DNA of 64,000 nt from Clostridium_S neuense. GTDB lineage: Bacteria > Bacillota > Clostridia > Clostridiales > Clostridiaceae. The number at the start of each line of letters is the position of its first letter. The stretch's first letter is position 1. The DNA lies in NCBI RefSeq assembly GCF_045310695.1, contig NZ_JBJIAA010000004.1, positions 124,001 to 188,000 of the forward strand, given 5' to 3'. Both the position numbers and the translations under genes were made by a program. A model generated the notes under the pieces. The model ran no database searches and had not been told where the DNA came from. It saw only the letters and a program-made list of their open reading frames with translations. Positions 27,241 through 36,675 of this stretch are shown one piece after another.

Positions 27241-29061
27241 CTATTTTCCTCTGTTTTTTCTTCTAAGGTTAGTATCAAGTATTTTCTTTCTCATTCTAAT
27301 ACTCTTTGGTGTAACCTCTACCAATTCATCAGATGCTATAAATTCAAGACACTTTTCCAAAGTCATTTCAGTTATTGGAACTAATTTTAATGCATCATCT
27401 GCTCCTGATGATCTAGTATTTGAAAGATGTTTTTTCTTACAAACATTAACTTCTAAATCTTCAGCTCTCGCGCATTCTCCAATGACCATTCCTTGGTAAA
27501 CATCTACTCCTGCACCAATAAATAACTTTCCTCTTTCTTGAGCACTGTATAATCCATAAACAACAGAAGTTCCTGTTTCAAATACAACTATTGATCCTCT
27601 AGATCTTTCAGGTATATCTCCCTTATATGGCTCATAATCCTCAAGTACTGAGTTCATTATTCCATTTCCTTTAGTATCAGTCATCAATTCATTTTTGAAA
27701 CCAATAAGTCCTCTTGAAGGAATTTTAAACTCTAATCTTGTATAACCATTAATTGCTGAAGTCATATTTACAAGTTCAGCTTTTCTAGGTCCAAGCTTTT
27801 CCATAACTACACCCATAAATTCTTCAGGTACATCTATTGTTAATGCCTCTATTGGTTCTAATTTCTTTCCATTTTCTTCTTTATAAATTACCATAGGCTT
27901 TGATACTTGAAATTCATAGCCTTCTCTTCTCATAGTTTCAATTAAAACTGAAAGATGAAGCTCTCCTCTTCCACTTACCTTAAATCTATCAGGTGAGTCC
28001 GTTTCTTCAACTTTTAAGCTTACATTAGTTTCGAGCTCTTTCAAAAGTCTATCTCTTAAATGTCTTGATGTAACAAAATCCCCTTCTCTTCCTGCAAAAG
28101 GAGAGTCATTTACAATAAAGTACATGCTTAATGTAGGTTCATCTATCTCAACGAAAGGAATTGCCTCTGGATCTGAAGCATCAGCAATAGTTTCGCCTAT
28201 ATTAACATCTGGTATACCTGCAACAACTGCGATATCACCAAGTTTAACCTCATCAGCATCAACTCTTTTTAATCCATCATAAGTAAATAAAGATGAAATT
28301 CTAACATTTTCTTTCTCTCCATCTTTTCTAATAAGAACAGCTGATTCATTCTTCTTAATAGATCCTCTTTCAACTCTACCTATGGCTATTCTTCCAACAT
28401 ATTCATTTGAATCAATTGTGGAAACAAGCATTTGGAATGGAGCATCTAAATATCCTTCTGGTGCTTTTACATTCTTAATAATAGTTTCAAATACTGGTTC
28501 CATAGAGTTGCTTTCATCCTCAAGTTCATACTTAGCAATTCCAGCTTTAGCTGAAGAATATACTATTGGGAATTCTAACTGCTCATCATTTGCACCTAAT
28601 TCAACAAATAAATCAAATACTAAATCCACAACTTCTTGAGGTCTGGCATTTGGTTTATCGATTTTATTAATAACAACAATTGGCTTTAATCCAAGCTCCA
28701 ATGCTTTTTTTAATACGAATTTTGTCTGTGGCATAGGACCTTCAAAAGCGTCAACTAATAAAAGTACACTATCAACCATTTTAAGAACACGCTCAACTTC
28801 TCCACCAAAATCAGCATGGCCTGGAGTATCAACTATATTTATTTTAATTCCTTTATGCATTACAGACGTATTTTTAGAAAGTATTGTTATGCCTCTCTCC
28901 TTTTCCAAATCATTTGAGTCCATAACTCTTTCCTGTACTTTTTCATTACTTCTAAATATATTACTTTGTTTCAATAACGCATCTACAAGAGTTGTTTTAC
29001 CGTGGTCAACGTGCGCAATTATTGCAACATTCCTTATATCTTCTCTGGTAAACTTTTCCAT
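27241..29061 (-). CDS. typA: Ribosome-associated translational GTPase TypA/BipA
   Basis: A 606-residue EF-G-like GTPase. G1 IIAHVDHGKTTLVD near residues 15-28, switch II DTPGHADFGGEVERV, G4 NKID, followed by a beta-barrel domain, an EF-G domain V-like segment and the TypA-specific C-terminus (FETGTSVVYGLYSAQERG; LEVNVCKKKHLSNTRSSG). It acts on the ribosome in stress and cold adaptation and in subunit assembly. The ATG follows GGAGGAAAAAG. Upstream, RNase J ends in a terminator, so typA heads its own transcript. Confidence 0.97.
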   Translation of the reverse strand: MEKFTREDIRNVAIIAHVDHGKTTLVDALLKQSNIFRSNEKVQERVMDSNDLEKERGITILSKNTSVMHKGIKINIVDTPGHADFGGEVERVLKMVDSVLLLVDAFEGPMPQTKFVLKKALELGLKPIVVINKIDKPNARPQEVVDLVFDLFVELGANDEQLEFPIVYSSAKAGIAKYELEDESNSMEPVFETIIKNVKAPEGYLDAPFQMLVSTIDSNEYVGRIAIGRVERGSIKKNESAVLIRKDGEKENVRISSLFTYDGLKRVDADEVKLGDIAVVAGIPDVNIGETIADASDPEAIPFVEIDEPTLSMYFIVNDSPFAGREGDFVTSRHLRDRLLKELETNVSLKVEETDSPDRFKVSGRGELHLSVLIETMRREGYEFQVSKPMVIYKEENGKKLEPIEALTIDVPEEFMGVVMEKLGPRKAELVNMTSAINGYTRLEFKIPSRGLIGFKNELMTDTKGNGIMNSVLEDYEPYKGDIPERSRGSIVVFETGTSVVYGLYSAQERGKLFIGAGVDVYQGMVIGECARAEDLEVNVCKKKHLSNTRSSGADDALKLVPITEMTLEKCLEFIASDELVEVTPKSIRMRKKILDTNLRRKNRGK

Positions 29062-29107
29062 TCTTTTTCCTCCATATATTGTAAAATATTAGCTTTAAAT
29101 ATCATAA

Positions 29108-29143
29108 AAATAAATTGGATACTTAATCGTACCCAATTTATTT
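29108..29143 (-). terminator. Hairpin terminator after rnj
   Basis: Eleven-base perfect stem AAATAAATTGG / CCAATTTATTT on the minus strand, 14-base loop, followed by TTATG. It lies about 55 bases past the RNase J stop. Confidence 0.75.
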
Positions 29144-29195
29144 TAATATTACTATCCTAAAATGTCAAATTGATAATATTATTTAACTCAAAGGG

Positions 29196-30863
29196 TTATA
29201 TTTCCATTATTATAGGTAGTATCATTGGTTTCCTCTTTGTTTTCTCATATAGGAATCCTCTTAAAACTTCCTTAATATTTGACTTAATAGCAGCCCATTC
29301 CTTAATGTGGTTATCTTCGCACTCTTTAAGTGCATTCTTTACAAGTTCTCTTGCTTCATCCATTAAAACTTCAGATTCTCTTACATAAACAAATCCTCTC
29401 GAAATAATATCTGGTCCAGCAATAACACTTCCACTTTCTTTTTCTATGGTAACCACAACAGTTAGTATTCCATCCTGAGATAAATGTTTTCTATCTCTTA
29501 AAACAATATTACCAACATCTCCAACACCAAGTCCATCTACAAAAACTTGCCCTGAAATTACTGTGCCACTTTTCTTTATACCGTCTCTTGCTACTTCTAT
29601 AACGTCTCCATTGTCTGAAAGCACAATATTTTGCCTTGGCATACCCAAGCTTACTGCAAGTTCTGCATGCTGTTTCAAATGTCTATATTCGCCATGAACA
29701 GGCACAAAGAACCTTGGCTTTAAAAGAGTGTGCATCATTTTTAATTCTTCCTGACATGCATGGCCAGAAACATGTACATCTGCAAGTCCTTCATAAATAA
29801 CATCTGCACCTTTTTTGAAAAGTTGATTTATAACTCTTGAAACTAGCTTTTCATTTCCTGGAATAGGATTTGCAGATATAATTACAGTATCACCTTCTTG
29901 AATGGTTATCTTTTTATGTTCTGAAGCTGCCATTCTTGAAAGTGCTGACATAGGCTCTCCTTGACTTCCTGTTGTTATAATTACAATCTTATCATTTGGA
30001 TATCTGTTTATTGCATCAACTCCTATAACAACACCATCATTAACTTTGAGATATCCAAGCTCTATAGCAACTGCCACAATATTTTCCATACTTCTTCCTG
30101 AAACAGCAACTTTTCTGTCATACTTTTCGGCTGCTTCAACTATTTGCTGTATTCTATGAATGTTTGAAGCAAATGTGGCAATAATAAGCCTACCTTTAGT
30201 CTTTGCAAATATATTATTAAATGTTTCTCCTACCGTACGTTCAGTCCTCGTATATCCTGGTCTTTCAACATTTGTGCTGTCACACAGCATTGCGAGTACT
30301 CCTTTTTTGCCAAGTTCCGCAAAACGGGCAAAATCAGCGACACATCCATCTATAGGAGTATAGTCGATTTTAAAATCCCCGGTGTGAAGAATAACCCCCA
30401 TTGGCGTATGAATAGCTATAGCTACAGAATCAGCAATACTATGGCTTTGTCTTATAAATTCAACAGACATGCTATCAAGCTTAACTATATCTCTTGCCTT
30501 AACGATTTTTAAATCTACACTACCGAGCAAATTATGTTCCTTAAGTTTTGATTCAACTATTCCTATAGTAAGCTTTGTACCATATACTGGAACATTCAAA
30601 TCTTTTAACACATATGGAAGCGCACCTATATGGTCCTCATGGCCATGTGTTAAAAATATTCCTTTAACCTTTTCTGCATTTTTAATTAAATAACTGACAT
30701 CTGGTATTACAATATCTATACCAAACATCTCTTCATCTGGGAATTTAAGGCCGCAATCTATAACAGCTATCTCATTCTTGTATTCAATAACCGTTAAATT
30801 CTTACCTATCTCATTTACACCACCAAGGGGAATTATTTTTATTTTATCTTTTTCTCTTCGCGT
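29196..30863 (-). CDS. rnj: Ribonuclease J with an ACG where the start codon should be
   Basis: RNase J is a 5'-exo/endonuclease of the metallo-beta-lactamase/beta-CASP family in mRNA decay. From 30863 the frame encodes 555 residues, the usual length, starting xRREKDKIKIIPLGGVNEIG, with the metal motif HGHEDH at 73-78, the beta-CASP domain and the C-terminal RMMBL/dimerisation region. In this frame there is no ATG, GTG or TTG between an upstream TAA and codon 46. GGAGG lies eight bases before ACG at 30861-30863, exactly where family members begin. So either ACG is used, a nearby ATA/ATT is used, or the base is a mutation or sequence error. Starting at the ATG of codon 46 would delete the conserved first strand. 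Confidence 0.88.
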   Translation of the reverse strand, partial: TRREKDKIKIIPLGGVNEIGKNLTVIEYKNEIAVIDCGLKFPDEEMFGIDIVIPDVSYLIKNAEKVKGIFLTHGHEDHIGALPYVLKDLNVPVYGTKLTIGIVESKLKEHNLLGSVDLKIVKARDIVKLDSMSVEFIRQSHSIADSVAIAIHTPMGVILHTGDFKIDYTPIDGCVADFARFAELGKKGVLAMLCDSTNVERPGYTRTERTVGETFNNIFAKTKGRLIIATFASNIHRIQQIVEAAEKYDRKVAVSGRSMENIVAVAIELGYLKVNDGVVIGVDAINRYPNDKIVIITTGSQGEPMSALSRMAASEHKKITIQEGDTVIISANPIPGNEKLVSRVINQLFKKGADVIYEGLADVHVSGHACQEELKMMHTLLKPRFFVPVHGEYRHLKQHAELAVSLGMPRQNIVLSDNGDVIEVARDGIKKSGTVISGQVFVDGLGVGDVGNIVLRDRKHLSQDGILTVVVTIEKESGSVIAGPDIISRGFVYVRESEVLMDEARELVKNALKECEDNHIKEWAAIKSNIKEVLRGFLYEKTKRKPMILPIIMEI

Positions 30864-30915
30864 GGTTCTCCCCTCCTTTTTTTATATTTTATATCAACTA
30901 TAAATTATTTGAAAT

Positions 30916-31371
30916 TTACAGCTTCTTTCTACAATCACTGCATAAACCATAAAATTTAACGCTGTGGTTTTTAACAAGGAAGTCATATTGTTTTTCAACT
31001 TTTTCTTCTAAACTCTCTAACAAATCTCCTTGAACCTCCATTACTTTACCACAATTAGTACAAATTAAATGGTGGTGTTGATGAATCTCACTTCCATGAA
31101 CTAATTCATATCTACTGCATCCGTCATTTAGCTCAAGTTTAGAAACAACTCCTATTTCTTCTAGAAGCTGTATAGTTCTATAAACAGTTGCAAGACCAAT
31201 TTCCGGACACTCAACCTTAACTAGATCATATAATTCCTCAACTGTAAGGTGTTTACCTTCACTTTTTATTATTATATCTAAAACCGCTCTCCTTTGTGGA
31301 GTTAGTTTATAGCCTTTATCTTTAAGATTACTTTTAAGCTTTTCGATATCTTCCTGAGACATCATACTCAT
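30916..31371 (-). CDS. fur: Fur family metalloregulator
   Basis: A 151-residue Fur-family repressor. The winged helix spans about residues 1-80 (YKLTPQRRAVLDII; GLATVYRTIQLLEEIGVV), and the metal-sensing dimerisation domain follows with HQHHHLICTNCGK and CSDC zinc cysteine pairs. Start at ATG 31371, with GGGTGA upstream, rather than a TTG six codons earlier. Within the family the PerR, Zur or Fur type cannot be fixed from motifs alone; Fur is my best reading from clostridial gene order. It follows the DUF1292 gene by 37 bp. Confidence 0.88.
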   Translation of the reverse strand: MSMMSQEDIEKLKSNLKDKGYKLTPQRRAVLDIIIKSEGKHLTVEELYDLVKVECPEIGLATVYRTIQLLEEIGVVSKLELNDGCSRYELVHGSEIHQHHHLICTNCGKVMEVQGDLLESLEEKVEKQYDFLVKNHSVKFYGLCSDCRKKL

Positions 31372-31408
31372 TCTTATCACCCATTTCAAAAAGTTAAATC
31401 AACATATA

Positions 31409-31672
31409 TTATTCTGAATCTCCAGAAAATAAAGACTCATATGCCTCTGATACAATTCTAAATTCTTCGTCATCTTCAACAGTAAACAAAATATCATCAT
31501 CATTTTCATCTTTACCTATTTTAAGTATTATAGCTTCTGAATCTTCAGGTGCATTTTCAGGTATAACAATTACATACTCATTTTCTTCAATATCCATTTT
31601 AGTTACGACTTCAAATGTATTTTCTTTTCCATCTTCATCTAAAAGGGTTATTTTATCTACATCATTTTCCAT
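31409..31672 (-). CDS. DUF1292 family acidic protein (YrzB type)
   Basis: An 87-residue, strongly acidic protein (many Asp/Glu, pattern DKITLLDEDGKENTFEVV) of the DUF1292/YrzB family. The ireB-ruvX-DUF1292 order is conserved in Firmicutes, which secures the family. The function is unknown. GGAGG precedes the ATG. It lies 53 bp after ruvX and just upstream of fur. Confidence 0.9.
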   Translation of the reverse strand: MENDVDKITLLDEDGKENTFEVVTKMDIEENEYVIVIPENAPEDSEAIILKIGKDENDDDILFTVEDDEEFRIVSEAYESLFSGDSE

Positions 31673-31725
31673 ATAATTAAATCCTCCAGTATTATATTAT
31701 ATTTTAGATTTCAAATAACATTTTG

Positions 31726-32148
31726 TCAAACTTTACTTTTGTATATGCTGTCTAAATAACCTTGCAAAATATATGTAGCTGCAACCTTATCAACTATTTT
31801 TTTTCTCTTAGCTCTAGATAAGTCAGCCTCAAGCATAGCTCTATGAGCAGCAACCGTTGTAAGCCTCTCATCCCACATTTGTATTGGAAGCTTAATAACT
31901 TCCTTTATTATTTCACAGAATGCTAATACCTTTTCGCTTTGTGGCCCTACGGTTCCATTCATATTTTTAGGAAGACCACATATTATAGTATCAACACCAT
32001 ATTGATCGCAAATCTTTTTCAATTCTTCAATATCGTATTTTTCATTTTTTCTTCTTATTGTTCCTATGCCTTGGGCCGTAAAACCAAGCGGATCACTTAT
32101 TGCCATACCTATGGTTCTATCTCCAACATCTATTCCTAGTATCCTCAT
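31726..32148 (-). CDS. ruvX: Holliday junction resolvase-like RuvX (YqgF), pre-16S rRNA nuclease
   Basis: A 140-residue RNase H-fold nuclease. The N-terminal catalytic Asp is in RILGIDVGDRTIGMAISD; the second strand GVDTIICGLPKNMNG and the C-terminal WDERLTT with its acidic pair are intact. The family processes the 5' end of 16S rRNA precursors. The ATG follows AAGGAG. It is separated from ireB by a strong terminator, so it may be transcribed from a promoter in 32150-32240. Confidence 0.95.
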   Translation of the reverse strand: MRILGIDVGDRTIGMAISDPLGFTAQGIGTIRRKNEKYDIEELKKICDQYGVDTIICGLPKNMNGTVGPQSEKVLAFCEIIKEVIKLPIQMWDERLTTVAAHRAMLEADLSRAKRKKIVDKVAATYILQGYLDSIYKSKV

Positions 32149-32243
32149 TTAATAACTCCTTACATATATAATAAAATGTTAGGTAATAAAAATTTTCCTG
32201 ACATCTTCAATGCATTTTTAATAGTTTGCTGCAGTCATAAAAC

Positions 32244-32268
32244 AAAAATGCCCCAAAGGGGCACTTTT
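32244..32268 (-). terminator. Rho-independent terminator after ireB
   Basis: Stem AAAAGTGCCCC / GGGGCATTTTT with a three-base loop and following T residues on the minus strand; its left side begins in the last bases of ireB. Confidence 0.93.
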
Positions 32269-32527
32269 ATTTAACATCAAGATAAGATTTCAAAACTTCT
32301 TCTAGTATTTCATCTCTCTCTAATTTTCTAACTAAAGCACGTGCACCATTGTAGTTAGTTATGTAAGTAGGGTCACCGGATATTAGATATCCAACCAATT
32401 GGTCTACCGGATTATATCCTTTTTCTTTTAATGCTTTATATACTTCACTTAAAATTGCTTTTGTTAAGTCCTTTTTATTTTTTAGTACATCAAATTCTAT
32501 TGTATCGTCATTATTTATATTCCCCAT
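32267..32527 (-). CDS. ireB: IreB family regulatory phosphoprotein (YrzL/DUF965)
   Basis: An 86-residue protein with the conserved N-terminal DDTIEFDV followed by NPVDQLVGYLISGDPTYIT, the IreB/DUF965 signature. In Enterococcus IreB is phosphorylated by the PASTA kinase IreK on threonines near the N-terminus and lowers cephalosporin resistance. It follows alaS by about 80 bp and ends in a strong terminator, so alaS-ireB is probably one transcript under the T-box. Confidence 0.92.
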   Translation of the reverse strand: MGNINNDDTIEFDVLKNKKDLTKAILSEVYKALKEKGYNPVDQLVGYLISGDPTYITNYNGARALVRKLERDEILEEVLKSYLDVK

Positions 32528-32606
32528 TTTACATATTCACCCCTTTTTATTTAGTAGTAAATTTGTGCTTTAATATCATTATAAATCATATTATAGTAAT
32601 TGTATA

Positions 32607-35246
32607 CTACTTTACTAATTTTTCCAGTATTTTTTTTACCTCTCCAAGTGCAAACTCTAATTTTTCAGGAGACTTTCCGCCTGCTTGAGCCATATCTGGT
32701 CTTCCTCCACCATTTCCTCCACAGATGTTTGCAATTTCTTTTATAAGTTTTCCACAGTGAACTCCTCTTGAAACAGCTCCTTTGCTAGCCATAGCAACTA
32801 ATTGAACTTTATCTTCACTTGAAGTTCCAAGAAGGACTACTCCTTCTCCAATTTTATTTCTTACCTTATCACATAGTTCTCTTAAAGAATTTGCATCAAT
32901 ATCTCTTACATAATAAGCAGCGTATTTTACGTCTTTAACATCATCTAAAGCTTTAAGTATTTCGTCCTCAGCACTGCCTGCAAGTTTTGATTTAAGTGCA
33001 GCTATTTCTTTTTCCTTTGCTTTAATTTCAGATGCTTGCTGCTCTATTTTATTTATTATATCCTTATCTGAACATTTAAATTCATTTTCTATGCTTCTTA
33101 TTAAATTTTCTTTTTCCTCTATATACTCAACAGCTGCAATACCAGTTACAGCTTCTATTCTTCTTATACCTGCTGCAACGCCACTTTCAGATACTATTTT
33201 AAATAGTCCAATCTCACCACTATTTTTTACATGAGTACCACCACAAAATTCTTTGCTGAAATCTCCAACTGAAACAACTCTTACCTTATCACCGTATTTA
33301 TCATCAAATAAAGCCGTTGCACCAGTTTCTTTAGCTTCATTAAGAGACATTACATCAGTCTTAACATCATATATTTTCATTATTCTTTCATTTACTATTC
33401 TTTCCACCTTAACAAGTTCCTCACTCGTAACCCCTGTAAAATGAGTAAAATCAAATCTCAATTTTTCATCATCAACATAAGATCCAGATTGATGTACATG
33501 ATTTCCGAGTACCATCTTTAAAGCTTCTTGAAGCATATGTGTTGCTGTGTGGTTCTTCGTAATATTCTTTCTTCTTTCTACATTAACCTTTAACTGAACT
33601 TCCTCACCTTTTTCTATATATCCATTTAACATTTCAACAAACTGAACTGTTTTACCAGATATATTCTTTTTACAATCAACAACCTTTGCTTCACCATGTT
33701 TTCCTATAATTAATCCTGTATCACCTATTTGACCACCCATTTCAGCATAAAAAGGCGTTTTTGAAACAACTACAACTCCTGTTTCTCCTTCATTTAATAC
33801 CGAAACCATTTCTTCATTTTTTATCAAAACTTGAACTTTTGAAATACTTTCCAGCGAATCATATCCTGTAAAAACAGTTTCTATATCAGATGCTATCTTA
33901 TCAATGGTTTTTATATCCTTACCCATGTAATTTGATTCTTCTCTTGCTTCTCTTGCTCTTTTTCTCTGAAGCTGCATTTCTTTGTCAAAACCGTCTCTAT
34001 CAACCTTTATTCCTTTTTCTTCAAGTATTTCTTCTGTAAGTTCAATTGGGAAACCATAAGTATCATATAATTTAAATGCTTTAGCTCCGTCTAAAACTTT
34101 ATCCTCTTTTCCTATTTCATCTATATACTCTTTAAGTATCTGAATACCACTATCTATAGTTTGAGAAAATCTTTCTTCTTCAAGCTTTATTACCTTCTTT
34201 ATATAATCCTTCTTTTCTGCAAGTTCAGGATAAGCACCTTTTGAATCCTCTATAACAACCTCACAAATATTGCATAAAAATGCCTTATCTATTCCAAGAG
34301 TTTTTCCATGCCTTGAAGCTCTTCTTAAAAGTCTCCTAAGAACATATCCTCTTCCTTCATTTGATGGTAGTATTCCATCACTTATCATGAATGTGACACT
34401 TCTAACGTGGTCAGTTATAATCCTTATAGAAAGATCTTTTTTATCATCTTCTCCGTATTTTACGTTTGATACTCTTGCAACTTCATTTAGTATATTTTTC
34501 ATAGTATCGACTTCAAATATACTCTGTGTTCCCTGCATTATAGTGGCCATTCTCTCAAGTCCCATACCTGTATCTATATTAGGATTTGAAAGCTTATTGT
34601 AGTTTCCTTCTTCGTCTTTATCAAATTGTGTAAAAACAAGATTCCAGAATTCTATTATTCTATCTTCATCCTGAGCCTTTACAAACTCTTCAATAGTTTC
34701 TACTGCCCTCCCGCCTTTTCTATCAAAGTGTATTTCAGAGCAAGGTCCACATGGTCCTGCACCATGTTCCCAAAAATTATCCTCTTTTCCAAGTCTAAAT
34801 ATTCTTTTAGGATCTACGCCTGCTTTTTCAGTCCATATTTTAAAGGCTTCATCATCATCAAGGTAAATAGTCACATATAGTCTATCCTTTGGTAATTCTA
34901 AAACTTCAGTTATAAACTCCCATGCCCATGGAATAACTTCATTTTTAAAATAATCTCCAAAGGAAAAATTACCTAGCATTTCAAAAAAAGTAGCATGCCT
35001 TGCAGTTTTTCCTACATTTTCTATATCTCCTGTTCTTACACACTTTTGGCAAGTAGTCACTCTTTTTCTAGGTGGAACTTGAAGTCCTGTAAAATATGGC
35101 TTTAAAGGTGCCATTCCTGCGTTAATAAGCAATAAGCTTTTATCATTATTGGGAACAAGTGAAAAACTTGGAAGTCTTAAATGTCCTTTGCTTTCAAAAA
35201 AGCTTAAATAAGCTTCTCTTATATCGTTTAATCCCATATATTTCAT
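32607..35246 (-). CDS. alaS: Alanyl-tRNA synthetase
   Basis: An 879-residue class II synthetase that charges tRNA-Ala. The catalytic core spans about 1-450 (SFFESKGHLRLPSFSLVP; ATFFEMLGNFSFGDYF). The editing domain has HTATHM and the distal FCGGTH metal motifs, and the C-terminal DHHA1-like C-Ala domain includes NICGGNGGGRPDMAQAGG. The start is the ATG at 35246 after GAGGAGAG; a second ATG three codons in is possible. Expression is governed by the T-box leader at 35404-35610. Confidence 0.98.
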   Translation of the reverse strand: MKYMGLNDIREAYLSFFESKGHLRLPSFSLVPNNDKSLLLINAGMAPLKPYFTGLQVPPRKRVTTCQKCVRTGDIENVGKTARHATFFEMLGNFSFGDYFKNEVIPWAWEFITEVLELPKDRLYVTIYLDDDEAFKIWTEKAGVDPKRIFRLGKEDNFWEHGAGPCGPCSEIHFDRKGGRAVETIEEFVKAQDEDRIIEFWNLVFTQFDKDEEGNYNKLSNPNIDTGMGLERMATIMQGTQSIFEVDTMKNILNEVARVSNVKYGEDDKKDLSIRIITDHVRSVTFMISDGILPSNEGRGYVLRRLLRRASRHGKTLGIDKAFLCNICEVVIEDSKGAYPELAEKKDYIKKVIKLEEERFSQTIDSGIQILKEYIDEIGKEDKVLDGAKAFKLYDTYGFPIELTEEILEEKGIKVDRDGFDKEMQLQRKRAREAREESNYMGKDIKTIDKIASDIETVFTGYDSLESISKVQVLIKNEEMVSVLNEGETGVVVVSKTPFYAEMGGQIGDTGLIIGKHGEAKVVDCKKNISGKTVQFVEMLNGYIEKGEEVQLKVNVERRKNITKNHTATHMLQEALKMVLGNHVHQSGSYVDDEKLRFDFTHFTGVTSEELVKVERIVNERIMKIYDVKTDVMSLNEAKETGATALFDDKYGDKVRVVSVGDFSKEFCGGTHVKNSGEIGLFKIVSESGVAAGIRRIEAVTGIAAVEYIEEKENLIRSIENEFKCSDKDIINKIEQQASEIKAKEKEIAALKSKLAGSAEDEILKALDDVKDVKYAAYYVRDIDANSLRELCDKVRNKIGEGVVLLGTSSEDKVQLVAMASKGAVSRGVHCGKLIKEIANICGGNGGGRPDMAQAGGKSPEKLEFALGEVKKILEKLVK

Positions 35247-35403
35247 AGTGTATCTCTCCTCAAAATGTTTTTTGTATTATATAGTGAAACTAGTTCAACT
35301 ATTGAAATCCATGTGCACCATAACGCCCAAAAAACGGCATTTTTGTACAAATAAGTTTCAAGGTTGTTTATCTTTATTAAAATTTCAAAATCATATGTAA
35401 AAC

Positions 35404-35610
35404 AAAAAGCCCCCATCCTTCAAACGAAGGGACGAAAGCTAAATTTCCGCGGTACCACCCTAATTACACATATGTGCCACTTATTATAAATTTATTGCTC
35501 CAAGGCAGCTTCAAAATGCCAAATAAAAAGTTTTCACCAACCACTTTTTCTCTAAATATTTGAAACATATTTACTAGTCCTCATCATCACTTTACTGTAT
35601 TTAAAAAGAT
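35404..35610 (-). promoter_or_regulatory. T-box riboswitch (alanine tRNA-sensing) upstream of alaS
   Basis: The minus strand contains the T-box core AGGGTGGTACCGCGG (35447-35461), the hallmark of tRNA-sensing leaders. It is followed by the competing terminator (CCCTTCGTTTGAAGG with a GGGGGCTTTTTG tail, about 35404-35440). Upstream are Stem I elements (GATGAGG, AGTAA, GGTTGGTGAA). GCT/GCC alanine codons at 35504-35509 are plausible specifiers. Uncharged tRNA-Ala would stabilise the antiterminator and switch on alaS. The remaining 157 bases to the alaS ATG show no clear element. Confidence 0.93.
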
Positions 35611-35616
35611 AAGTAA

Positions 35617-35645
35617 ATTATAGTTAATATTTAATGCATTGTCAA
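35617..35645 (-). promoter_or_regulatory. Consensus sigma-A promoter for the alaS leader
   Basis: Perfect TTGACA (35640-35645) and TATAAT (35617-35622) with a 17-base spacer on the minus strand, placing the transcript start near 35610, at the beginning of the T-box leader. Confidence 0.9.
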
Positions 35646-35661
35646 GCAAAATAGTTAAGTG

Positions 35662-36675
35662 TCAAAACAGGTAATAATTTAAATCCTCATAAATAACTCT
35701 TAATATAACTGCAGCAGGAATAACCAAAACCATCCCAACAAATCCTCCAAGCTTTTCCCCAATTATTAATAGTACTATAACAACAAGAGGATGCATGTCA
35801 ACTGAGTCACCTGTCATCTTAGGTGAAATAATATTTCCTTCTATAATTTGAATTAGATAAAGGGCTGCAGCAGTATAAATTGCCTTTTTAGGAGAAATTA
35901 GCAATGCCACTATTATTGCAGGTATTGCACCAAATATTGGTCCAAAGTATGGTATTATGTTAAATAATCCGTTTATTATAGATAACAATATAGGATAATT
36001 TATTTTAATAATACTTAAGATAATAAATGTAAACGTGCCTATAAGTATGCATAGCGCAAGCTGACATACAGTATATCTACTTAATATAACATCAATATCA
36101 TAAACTATTTTTTCTACTATATTTCTATACTTATGAGGTACAATTTTAATAATACTGTTTCTTATTTCATGTAAATCTGCCAAAAAGTAATAGGATATTA
36201 TCGGAAAAACAGTTACATCCAAGGCATTTTCGCAAATTGCAAGAATTGAATTAACTATTTTATTTATTATAATTTTAAGTTCATAATTAAACTTATCATA
36301 TACACCCATAATCAAATTTTCACCAGGAGAAATTTTAGCTAATGGTTTCATAACCCTTTGTATTTTTTCAATATAATCTTTTACCTCTGTTCTTGTAACA
36401 TCAACTGTTAAGGTCTCCTTTAATATTGATGGGATGAGAAAAATTATAAATCCTAAAATAGTAATTATCATAGCGCTTACAAGAAACATTGCAGAAATCT
36501 TTCTATTTATCCCCCTATTTATTAAAATTAAGTGCATTGGTTTTAATATGTATGCCACTATAAAGCTTAAAAGAACTAAATAAAATACTGATCTAAACAC
36601 TTTAATTTTACTAAGTATCATCAAAATTATTATAATTAAAATTAAAGCTAGTATATACTTATACACCTTTTTCAT
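35662..36675 (-). CDS. AI-2E family transporter (permease, YtvI/PerM type)
   Basis: A membrane protein of about 337 residues with seven or more helices: a pair at about 5-45, one at about 60-85, and a cluster from about 150 to the end. The family signature INGLFNIIPYFGPIFGAIPA is clear. Family members are proposed exporters or ion/H+ antiporters; the substrate is unknown here. I prefer ATG 36675 (MKKVYKYIL), which overlaps the upstream PRC-barrel gene by 17 bases; an ATG at 36702 also has a ribosome site (AAGGA). The promoter of alaS starts just downstream of its stop. Confidence 0.87.
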   Translation of the reverse strand: MKKVYKYILALILIIIILMILSKIKVFRSVFYLVLLSFIVAYILKPMHLILINRGINRKISAMFLVSAMIITILGFIIFLIPSILKETLTVDVTRTEVKDYIEKIQRVMKPLAKISPGENLIMGVYDKFNYELKIIINKIVNSILAICENALDVTVFPIISYYFLADLHEIRNSIIKIVPHKYRNIVEKIVYDIDVILSRYTVCQLALCILIGTFTFIILSIIKINYPILLSIINGLFNIIPYFGPIFGAIPAIIVALLISPKKAIYTAAALYLIQIIEGNIISPKMTGDSVDMHPLVVIVLLIIGEKLGGFVGMVLVIPAAVILRVIYEDLNYYLF

